Source: Anoplopoma fimbria
Lineage: Eukaryota; Chordata; Actinopteri; Perciformes; Anoplopomatidae
DNA length: 64,000 nucleotides
Reading direction: 5' to 3'
Assembly (NCBI RefSeq): GCF_027596085.1
Contig: NC_072452.1
Location: 6,826,790-6,890,789, forward strand
Numbering within the stretch: the first letter of the stretch is position 1; the number at the start of each line of letters is the position of its first letter. Positions 50,685-61,174 of the stretch are shown piece after piece. A model generated the notes under the pieces. That model did not search any database. It was not told the origin of the DNA and saw only the letters and a program-made list of their open reading frames with translations. The position numbers were made by a program, and so were the translations under genes.

Positions 50685-51093
50685 AAAGGGAGAGGGAGGG
50701 GGAAAAGGGTGTGAGGGTGGAGGGGTGGAGGTGAAAGGGGGCGGTTATGTAGAAGAAGAGAAAAGTAAAACCGTGGCTGATTGATTCCATCCATCTATTT
50801 TAGTTCGAAATAATCCCTGATTTCTGGGAGGAGGGGGAGTTTGGGGGGGGGGAGGAGGGGTTGGGGGAGTGAGCGAGCAGCCGAGCAAACAAGCAGAGCG
50901 AGCCAAGGTCCAGAGCAGCACTGCAGTATCCTTGAGCCTCTTCCACCTCGCACTCACTGTGTGAGTAAGGATGCTGAAAAAAAAAAAAAGAACTTCCAGA
51001 TACGTCTGTAAAGAGTAACGGACGCCTCCACATAAATAACTCACTAGTGAAAAATGATTGACTGTGGAAAATGTGCAAAGGACAGCGAGAGAG

Positions 51094-51129
<36 letters not shown>
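50641..51129 (+). repeat. (GA)n tracts and purine-rich block
   Basis: GA repeats at 50645-50678 and 51097-51129, with G-rich sequence between (50690-50750, 50825-50870). No gene. Confidence 0.85.
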
Positions 51130-51133
<4 letters not shown>

Positions 51134-53929
51134 AACAGGTGCAACATTGAAGCACTTTTTTCAAAGGTATTAAATGAAGAACTTCAGGTAATGATTCCTC
51201 CGAAATGCCTGAGACTCCCGGGCAGATGGTTGAGCCTCTGAATCAGATCCTGAGTAAGAGATGGATCATCAGACGGGACAGCAACAATAGAGAAGCAGTA
51301 GTAGAGCTGGATGAGCTGCTTGTTTACTGGCGGGGGGGGGGGGTTAATAACAGCACTGGCTGACTCGCATGCACCTTCTTTAATAATTGCATCTCATCTC
51401 AAACCTTCTGTTCTCTTTGAATTCTTTCCGTATCCACGTTTCAAAAGACTGATGGTTGAAAGTTAAGAGGTCAAAAAAGTGTAAAAACCCAAATTCCTCT
51501 AAATAAATTGTTTTCCAAGGCTTTCATTGATAGTGTTACTTTCCCCTCCGAGCTTTTAAAAGAATGTCTCTGAAGGTCAACAACGTGAATAAAAAACCCG
51601 GTATCATTAAAGGGGACTAACTTTGAAGCAGGGTGGCACAAATTCACTGAGAAAGCAGGAAGAAAAAAAAGTTTTGCGAGGTACTGATGTAGTGTTTTTT
51701 TGCAGTAAAGCTGGCAATGCAGGAGGTCAAAGAGAGGACATTCGACAGCACATTCATCTTTAATTGGAGGGGGGGGGACGCAGAGGGCTGCAGTCTAGAT
51801 GTCGCACAGAGAAACGCAGACAGCAACCCACATGAGAGGATTCCTACATGGGAATAATGAATATCGGCTGCTGGTCGGCCACATGGTTGTTTGAATGTTG
51901 GACTAAAAATTGCCGACTCTACATCACTCCTTTATTTTTTTTCTCTACCAAGTCTCCCTTCCACCATGAACTTATTGTAAAGCCATAAATGTATTCTCAC
52001 ACCTCTTCTGTCAGGCCACTGATGGTCTGATCCTTGTTGTGTTGAAACTTTTAGAAGTCTTAAAGCCGTGGTTCCCCGAAACTTTTGTTTTTTGATCCCT
52101 GAAAAGAAAGTTATGTAAAGATGTGACCTTCATAATCTGCTGCATGCTGTACGTCTGCCAGTAGTGATGACTTCAACCAAATGCTGAAGCCCTAACTCAT
52201 TTAAAAAGGTCCAGTCATTGTTGTTTAGCTAAATTATATATTCTTATTCTGAGTTAAAAAATGTTGTCTTTAAACGGACTAACTAAATGCACAATTACAG
52301 GAAAAACAAACAAACTAAAGTAAATAGTCAAAATAAGAGAGACAACTAGGCTCTTTACATTATGTGAACAAATGAGAGTGAGCTAATAGTTTCATTTTAA
52401 ATATATATATAAAAAGTTTAGTAGTGAAGCTCATAATGGCAATGAAAAAGTCATTTATTTCTTTATTTAAGATGATATTTTTCAATTACAGTAGCTTTTC
52501 ACTTGGGTCTGTTATATTTAATACATTTCTAAACTGAGAATTCTCCAAAATGTTCCGTTGTGGGAACCAAACTCCCTCATACAAAAAGGTAATAAAAAAC
52601 TACAAACGAAGTTCAAATACTTAGAGAAGGTAGAAGGTAGAGTAGCACGGTGTTAATATGTGTTGCCGACACATACGACAGATGCATTCAGGACGTCCCG
52701 TTAAAGAATACCAGCTCTCAAAAAGTTTGTCCTGAATTCAGAGCATCACCAGAGCTTAACTTTCCAATAGCGACTCTCAGTGGTAAAGGAATGTGAAGAG
52801 AATAGGCGTAATAACCTTACGTTTTGGTATCACACATTTTTGGCATTTTCACACCACAAACAGCTCTCTGAACTCTATAAGCACATGTTTTGGTAATGCT
52901 CTTCAAAATTGTTGCGAGGAGGCATCTCTACCCTGATTCATCACATTTTCAGTGTATTAGTTCTCACAGTTGCCCCCTTGATAATTCAAGCAGCCGAGCT
53001 ACTGCAGGGCTCTGACATGACTTCAAAGTGAATATGACCAAACTTGATAACTGATTACTGGAGGGCAGAGGAGCTCTGTAGGTATGTGCCAGTGGATTTG
53101 AGGACAAAATCAGTTGCAGAGTAACCGAGAGCAGAGGAGAGAAGAAAGCAGAACGGATGAGGAGGAGGAGGAGGAGGAGGAGGGGGAAGGGGGTGTCGAA
53201 GAAGAAGAAGACGGAAGAATATGCAATACGACTAATCGCATAACCTAAAATCAATTTCACATCCTCAGTTCTGGCATCCCCTGACAGGGGCTGGGCAACT
53301 TCAGCTACAGTTAGAAGGGTGGGGGTGGTGTGACATATATACACTACATCCAGCCAAGGGGATCCCAGTATGGAAGTGTATCATCATGAATAGAAAAATA
53401 AAGCAGGTTCTTTGTTGGTTCTGGTAAATCTTAAAAGTGGTCTTCCTCACCTCTTAAGATCAGTGCAGGCTCTCAGAAACCTCCATTTCTTTTAATGTTC
53501 AGTCATTGGCAATTAATTGTAAAAAAAAAAGAAAAAAAGAAAAAGGATGGTGCCAGTAGAACAGCTGCCTCTGTGATCTCATTGTTCTTCTCTGTTGAGG
53601 CTGTGGCATTCATGTCTTTGCAATTACTCTGACAATTAAAACCGTATTAAGGTTGCTCGAGATGATGGCTCCATTAAGGAACATACGAGCTCCGAGTGAC
53701 ATCCACACTTTATTTCTAAACTGCAAACTTTGATGTCTGAGGCCGTGGCACGTGGCTGCACACCTTCAGTCAAGAGGCCTTTATTTTGAAAAATAGAAAG
53801 ATAGCTCTCGCCTTCTCACTTACCCTGCCGGCATGCCCATTAAACACACACACGCACACGCACACACACATGCCAACGAGTGGTGTATGCGAGAGGCCTG
53901 TTTATGACACTGAGAGAGTAAATCACTGT
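51130..53929. other. Intergenic DNA, no gene seen
   Basis: Unique, with a GGA/GAA purine tract at 53158-53215 and short G runs near 51331 and 51770. No supported gene or element. Confidence 0.45.
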
Positions 53930-54058
53930 GTCTGATATCTTCATTGGAGACAGAGGGCTGATCACTGCTCGTCCTGCTTGTTCCACATTAACTCATTATC
54001 ACACACGCTCACTCCATTAATTCTCCTGCTTTTATTAGCAGCAAGAGTGGAGACACGA

Positions 54059-54090
<32 letters not shown>

Positions 54091-54250
54091 ATACACAGTG
54101 GGCTGATGACGAGCACTGCCTCCACCTCATCTGACAGCTAATGGCTTCATTAGGAGCGGCGTGTTAATTGGCTGACTTTGGGGAGACGCTCGTTAATGAG
54201 GATAAATAGATTCACACCTGAGCGGGGGCACTGTGGGAACTCTGGATGGC
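53930..54250. promoter_or_regulatory. Candidate conserved non-coding block
   Basis: Complex sequence with many homeodomain cores: CATTAACTCATTATC, CTCCATTAATTCTCC, GCTAATGGCTTCATTAGGAG, GTGTTAATTGGC, CTCGTTAATGAGG. A short CA tract (54059-54085) divides it. It lies about 6 kb after pou3f4. Conservation is not tested. Confidence 0.38.
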
Positions 54251-54501
54251 GAGCAAGCGTGGACTGCGTGTATATGACTGCAACCCCCTTTTTTTTTTTT
54301 TTTAATTGTGGAGTATGAGTGGACTTGACGGACCCCTGTCCCCTCCCCAGCAGACTGAACACAGTTGTGTTTTCCTTGCCAGGCAGACTTATTAGCCGAG
54401 TGGTTGATTAGCACCAGGAGGCCAAAACAAAGAGCAGTATGTCAAAACAATTAGCCCCACTGTTTACCTCTCAGCTCCCAGGATGACTGCTAAATGCATC
54501 T

Positions 54502-54575
54502 AATCCAGGAGAGAGAGAGGGGGGGGGAGAAAGGGGAGAAAGAGAGGGAGAGAGAGAGAGAGAGGGAGAGAGTAG
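54502..54575 (+). repeat. GA-rich purine tract
   Basis: GAGAGAGAG and GGGGGGG mixtures; low complexity. Confidence 0.85.
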
Positions 54576-54644
54576 AGGACATTGAGTCGGCTAGGAGAGT
54601 TGCAGGAAAAAGGACAACAGCTGGTCCATAGGCCAATGTGTGTG

Positions 54645-54645
<1 letters not shown>

Positions 54646-54729
<84 letters not shown>
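54646..54729 (+). repeat. (GT)n microsatellite, left arm of an inverted pair
   Basis: About 42 GT units; it faces the CA tract at 54818-54897. Confidence 0.95.
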
Positions 54730-54736
<7 letters not shown>

Positions 54737-54816
54737 TGATGGGAGCAGCCCTCGTCTCAATCCATCTGCTCTCCTGCCTAGATCTCCATCCTCTGCTGTC
54801 TGGTCATGACAGCTCT

Positions 54817-54817
<1 letters not shown>

Positions 54818-54897
<80 letters not shown>
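54818..54897 (+). repeat. (CA)n microsatellite, right arm of an inverted pair
   Basis: About 40 CA units, complementary to the GT tract 88 bp before it. Confidence 0.95.
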
Positions 54898-54899
<2 letters not shown>

Positions 54900-55718
54900 T
54901 TCTTTACACACCACTGGTTAGAGGAGCTCATACTCTCGGGGGAGCAGGGGGTTGGACAGACAAAATGGAAGCAGGCGACACCGATCATTTGCATAAGGGT
55001 AGGACACAGAGACCCGCTGAGGGACGCTGTGTGTTCAACAGCCACCTGGACGTCCCATGTGCTGGACTGTGTTACCACCTAGTGGTGGCTGAGGTGCTCT
55101 GCAAGGGAGCTGGCCATCCTTTTAGTTTGTTGACATAAATGATCATAAAAAAATATGTTCTCTCTACTCCCAAACATTGAAATACTTTGAATTTAAAGCT
55201 TCACGACTCAATGTTTTCGTATAAAGAATGGATCATCGACTTTATGTAATATGAAAGTGATCACTTTTGGAGAATTATCCCCAAACTCTGCAGATGTCTT
55301 CAGATAGGTGAAGCATTTTATCACCTTTAGCTCGTTGTTTTGGTTTTACAGCCTACAACTTAAGTGTTTTGGTTAGGTAAGGGTATCGTTAGAATTTTAT
55401 CGATAACCTTATGTTTTTGATTATTTTGTGAGAAAAATACAATTAAGAAAAAAAATCACCTTTGTATTATTATTCCAGTATGTAATGAAATAGTCTTTCT
55501 TAAGCAGCAATACAAAAAGTTCCAAAATCTTAAAACTACTGCAACTAAACAATTAGCTAAGTGATAAGCTTTCATTTGTTACCATTGTTTTATTATGTTC
55601 TGCTTGTTGGCCAAATGTTTTGTTAAATTGCTGGTATTACCTCCCTTTACGGGAGTTCTCAGCATCTACTGGAGTAAAATGTAGCCACACTTTTTGTTCT
55701 CTCTGCTATGATTGTGTC

Positions 55719-55826
<108 letters not shown>

Positions 55827-55879
55827 AGAATAAAGCACAAAGACAAAGAGACAGAGAGATGAGGTTTGAGAAGAGGAGA

Positions 55880-56290
55880 TCTCACTCCCTGACTTCTAAA
55901 GTACAGATAGCAGAACTATTAACTCCGGACCTTATCAATGCTCCGGGTTTTACCAATTTAGAACCAGTTTGGGTTTCGGTTCACTCTCAAGGCTTAAAAT
56001 ACTTATTTAAAAAACTGACTGTTCGCTACCTGCCCAGCACCAAATGGCCGACGCATTTAGCAACTATAGTGGAGTATTTAGCTGCTAGGAGCTAACTATT
56101 TTCTTCAGAGGTTGATGGAGACCAAAACAGAGCTAAAAGGAGAGTGTACTTGGCGGACGGCAATACAAACGAGCCCCAAATGAACGCAAACGTTGCTCCG
56201 TATCTACTGGATGTGTAAATAGGCAGCTGTTTGCTAACATGTTAACCTTATGACCTTAATAAAGGGGTAATATGTTCATTATGTGTTTAC
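55880..56290 (+). mobile_element. Interspersed element, GAGCTAAAA family
   Basis: At 56025-56165 it has ACTATAGTGGAGTATTTAGC, TTTTCTTCAGAGGTTGATGG and AGACCAAAACAGAGCTAAAA, in the same order as the reversed copy at 30170-30300. The outer limits are estimates. Confidence 0.5.
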
Positions 56291-56562
56291 AACTTGTTCC
56301 ACTTCCCCTAAGTGAACAAAACTAATTTAATGCTGCTTAATTTGCCATGGTTTCCCAGATATCCGTCTATTAGATTTCTGCCGCCACCCCAACACTGAGA
56401 CATTAAATCAGTGCTACGGACACTTTCAAGGACACCTTTTTCAGTAAAAAGTTCAAATGAAATGTGTTGAGTGGAGTCTGTGGATAAAACACCCTTATTT
56501 CGTTCAACACACTCACCAACGTGTTCTGGTGCAGTAGTTTGAGGTGGCTAATGTTAGCAAAC

Positions 56563-57165
56563 CAGTGGTGGAATTTCATTTAGTACATTTTCTCAAGTTA
56601 TACTACTGCACTACATCTCAAAGCTAAAGTTGTACTTTCCTGTACAGTGAAAACTATTCAAATCTGAATGGGCAGCTTTCTGATAAACTGAGGAATGAAT
56701 TGGACCTCTACTGGTCGAAAAAAAATCCTACTTCTTAAGCTAAATAAGAAGTAGGATAAAAAGCCTCTTAAATAATTGTGCAAGAAAAAAAGTTGACTTT
56801 TTGAGAGAAACGTGATTCTCACTTGATGGCGCCGCTACATACAGAATAATGATTTTACAGAGTATGATGCAGTGCTGTAATTTTTTTGATTAAACTACCC
56901 AACAGTATATAAAGGATGCAACCTACATATTAATTCAGCAGTATTATTCATCCAGTAAGAACATGTATAATAGTAAAACACTGACGGGGAGCATTTTATC
57001 GCAAAACTTTTGATGTATAAAGAAAATATTGGTGGTACTAAATACATACTTTTACTTAAGTAAAGGTTAAGAATGCAGAACTTTTACTTTAGTTGTAGTA
57101 TTTTCACAGTGAGATAATAGTACTTTTACATAAGTAAAGCAGATGAATACTTCATCACTGTGTGT
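56563..57165 (+). mobile_element. Non-autonomous element with CAGTGGTGGAA ends, about 0.6 kb
   Basis: It starts CCAGTGGTGGAATTTCATTT and ends AGATGAATACTTCATCACTG. The ends are partly inverse (CAGTGGTGGAAT against CAGTGATGAAGT). Inside are ACTACATCTCAAAGC, ATACTTTTACTTAAGTAAAG and TACTTTTACATAAGTAAAGC, words of a very common teleost element. No coding capacity. Confidence 0.6.
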
Positions 57166-57391
57166 AACTCACAGCATTGAGTTAATCTGCTGACTTTTTA
57201 ATTCATGTCTACTTGTGTTAAACTAAGCAAAAGTTACACAGTCTTGCTGTTATATACTTATGGTTGGCTCTAAATCATTCTTAGAGTTAGATTGTTGTTG
57301 CCTTAAATTAGCATTTTCCATTTCTCACAAGTTGCCCGACGTTTGCAACAGAACAAACCAGCTCAGACTTGGATGCATGTCAATAATGATC

Positions 57392-57397
57392 TTTAAT
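57392..57397 (-). promoter_or_regulatory. Candidate polyadenylation signal of rps6ka6 (ATTAAA)
   Basis: TTTAAT on the plus strand reads ATTAAA on the minus strand, about 1.2 kb after the rps6ka6 stop. It sits at the edge of a long AU-rich stretch typical of a 3' UTR. An alternative AATAAA (plus-strand TTTATT) is at 57911-57916. Confidence 0.35.
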
Positions 57398-58342
57398 GTC
57401 AATATATACAGAACTTGAAAGAAAAATAGAATCTTAAAAATCAAATGAAATAAATACAATATCATACAATTTCCACAATGTCTTTTTGAAGAGATATCCA
57501 TGGAATATTTTTTATTTTTTTTTCATAATTCAGCCTCTCTGGTTCGACGGGGTGCGTCCTGTCCCCCCCAGAGAAATCCCTACAGCTCCCCCACATGCTC
57601 TTCATCTTCATCATCTTCATTATATATATATTCATATATATTTCTTTGCAAACTAGAATTTCTATCATTGTTACAACACCGTTCCACCTTCAAACTCTAC
57701 TCTTAACTTTTGTCCATCTGCAGCAAATTTGTTCCTCTTTTGATACACTGCTAGCATCACAAAGTAACAGGAGTCAGACGGCGAATTTGAAGGTAAAAAA
57801 AAAAAAATACAGGCTCCGTCCACACATGCATTCATGTAACAAAAGTGCTGGCAGATGATTTTGACACAGAGGGGACTTTCTGATCCGCCACAAGCAGCAT
57901 CATATCTATTTTTATTTTTGAAGAGAGGAAACAGTCTTGCAATGTCCCTCGGTCATAACCGTCCTGCCAGCACTCTCACACACAAATCATTACTGCATTT
58001 TGAAGAAAAGACGTTAAGACAGCGACAGACAACGAGGGAAGGAGAGAGAACTGAGGAGGAGGAGTACAGCAGAGCGCAGATGAAGAGCAGAGTGGGGGAG
58101 TGGGGGGCACAGTTTACCAAAAGCAGCTCTGAATCAGCCAATCACAGTGAAGGAGAACATCAGCTGGTGCATTTCTTCCCCACACGAGGAAGGGAGAATG
58201 AGAAGGCGAGGAGGGCAAGTGCATATGAAAGCTGTGGAAATAAATACAAGTCTGTCTCCCCAGCAGTAACAGATATGTGAGTCTCCCCTCTTCCTCTTCA
58301 GCTGACTTCTTCACAATGCAACCTCGTCCAGTGTGAATGTGC

Positions 58343-58345
<3 letters not shown>

Positions 58346-58408
<63 letters not shown>
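58346..58408 (+). repeat. (GT)n microsatellite in the rps6ka6 3' UTR
   Basis: About 31 units; CA repeat in the transcript. Confidence 0.95.
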
Positions 58409-58544
58409 ACATGTCGGGTGTGCCAAATAAATAGATTTAAAAAAGAAAGGGAGACAGGAGGTCTGACTGGCCAGGACTTCGGTCTGTGTGTGTGTTTGTG
58501 TTTGACAGTCCAACTGAGAGTGAGGTCAAAACTGGAGGGTGGGT

Positions 58545-58545
<1 letters not shown>

Positions 58546-58596
<51 letters not shown>
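58546..58596 (+). repeat. (GT)n microsatellite abutting the rps6ka6 stop codon
   Basis: About 25 units. On the minus strand the stop TAG is followed directly by ACACAC. Confidence 0.95.
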
Positions 58597-58597
<1 letters not shown>

Positions 58598-61124
58598 TAC
58601 ATGTCGGTTGAGGTGAGTTTCTTCATGCTGCGTCTCTGGGCTAGACTGGACGCCGCCACGGGCTCCAACACCGGCTGGCTGGTCTTCTGGCTCAGTGCTG
58701 AGTAGGTTGCAGCCATGGCTCCCTGGAAAACAACAACATTAACACTTGGTTTAAACTTTTAAATAGATACAGGAATCCAACTTTGAAGCTGTGCTTGTGC
58801 TGGTTTTTATTTTATTTTTGGTTATGAATTTGTGATGCTCGTGATAATGAGCATCATCACATGATAATATCATAGACTCTGCTTTATGGTCTATTTGACT
58901 CTAAATGGAGCATCATTTACTAAATGAACATCATGCTGTATTGAAGAAGACTTGAAACTAGAGATTAAGACCATAAACTCATGTTTACTGATGTTATAAA
59001 TCAAGTGAGAAGTAGAGTCATTTTCTCATAGACTTCTATACAATCACACTTCTTTTGCAACTGGAAGAGTTGCCCCCCCGATGGCCATTAGAAAGAAATG
59101 CAAGTTTAAAGACACTTCTGCATTGGCTTCACTTTTCAGAACCGCAGGTCGCCGCCTGATTCTTCTAATTTTGAAAAATATCTTAATATACCCACTCAAG
59201 AAAATAGCAGAGCCATTCTTCCATCTTGCTGATTCATCATTGTATTGAACCACATTTGTTTATCTCGTACAACCCACTTATCCAGAGATGAATCAGAAAC
59301 ACGTCATCTGAGTTGGAGCAGCACTAACAACACTGGGCTTTTAACACCTGCAGGTGCATCTTAAAAACACAGCTACAATAATACATGCTCGTGTAATCGC
59401 AACCTCCTTGGTTACACACATCAGTGTGTGTCTCTACAGTTGATAGAAAAAAAAAAAAAAGAGAGTCTGGAACATGCAGTCTGAAAGAGAAGATGGCAAA
59501 TTGAGAGTTATAAGGAAGGGACTTGTTGGCTTAAGGGACTTAAGCCAACAAAGAGGCTGTAGGTCCACAAATAACACCTCCTGATGGCCGGTGTGCGGCG
59601 AGGCCTTTCAATACAAACTGTTTGTCAGACCTTGAATCACATTCACAAGAGAGAAGAAGAGCAAAAATAGACCAGTGACAGCAGTGGGATTCATGACTAA
59701 GAGCAGGATGACGAGTCCACAGTCAGCAACACCAAAATGGACAAAATTATGGAAAATTGATGCACGGCCTCGGTCGTTCTAATAGAAAAGGTAAAATGTT
59801 ATGTGACCAGCATGAAGCCATCGAACCATCCATCCTGCTTGACGGGTGTTAATAACGCTGGAAATTTATCAACAGATCTGAATACTGTTGCTGACTAGGT
59901 GAATCCCTTAATGGTGCAATATTAACAACAACATGCATTGAAATTGCTCCATAGCAACGACAGTGAACTATGCTGTTGGCCCTAACAGTCACCAGACCTC
60001 AGAAATGTGAGGTAAACAGGTCGTCCACTGCATGAATTCTTCACAGGAACTTCTAACGATCTTGTTGAATCTTTGCCTTGAAAAAGTAAAGGTTTTTCTT
60101 GAGTTCTAGCATTACACGTTTTACTGAAAAACAATATTTTTAGGCCATTCGCTGAGGGTCAAAAAGCTCTGTGAGGCTGTCTGTTGTTAAAGTGGTGGAA
60201 AAAAAAAAAGAGAACTGAGGCACAAAGCGACGCTCTCAATTTCCTGTTGACCTTTGCTCAGACCCTCCACTATGATCACAGGCTTTGGGTTGCATCTGAA
60301 AGAGCAACACCACAAATAAGAGGCAGATTCCTGGGCAGGAAGGCTGGACTCTCTCTGCAGGTTTGGGTGAAGAGTTCAGAGTGCCTTTATATACTCCGGC
60401 TTGAGCGCTTGATACGGATGCTGCCTGGATAACCTCTCTCTGTAGGGGGTGATGGAGCAATAGAGAGAATGCAGCAATCTTGCAGGGGGGGGAGGGGAGG
60501 GGGGAGTTAACGGAGAGAAATATGACCAGGCTGCTCTGTTGTGCTGTTTTTACTGTGCAAAGTTTCTGATCGCTTCCAGGTCACAAATTTGTGATGTATG
60601 CTTATGTTTTGATGTTGGAAGTTCCTTTCCTTTTTTAAAAAAAACTTAATTGACTTTCTTCATCCCATCGTTCCTAAACTTGTGTCTATGTTGGAGTGCA
60701 AAAGTTAAAAAAATAAAATAAAATAAAAAGATTCACCATTTTGTGAACAAAGCAACATCCTTTTTCTTGTTGTCAGTCGCCTAGCAACAGTGCTCTCACG
60801 ACTCAAACCACTTGAGCTTGACTTGAAACACGTGTCAAAAATACGACCTGACGAAGTCCGTTTGAAAGAAGCTTCTGACCCGGATTAGAGGCAAGATAAG
60901 ACAGAGGGACGTCTGCTCTGTTGGATGTGGTATTAGTAATAGATGAGGTCAGGAGAGTATGAATTACTTTTATGTGTCAAGGGTATGACATCATGTAGCA
61001 GAGTTCAGACCCTCTTCTGCTTCAGAGATGATGTGGTTCCATGTTTAGAAACACTGAGTGGTGTGTAATTTACCCATCAGCCAACACATCTGACAACTTT
61101 GAGGCGTCTTTGTGTGTGTGTGTG

Positions 61125-61174
<50 letters not shown>

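Larger units (their letters stand above)
57398..58596 (-). other. Probable 3' UTR of rps6ka6
   Basis: The stretch after the stop codon has no other gene. It contains (GT)n on the plus strand at 58346-58408 and 58546-58596, that is CA repeats in the mRNA. Open frames on the plus strand here lack protein features. Extent is inferred. Confidence 0.45.

Noticed and set aside
57855..58280. 141-codon plus-strand frame
   Set aside because: It lies antisense in the rps6ka6 3' UTR and shows no conserved motif.
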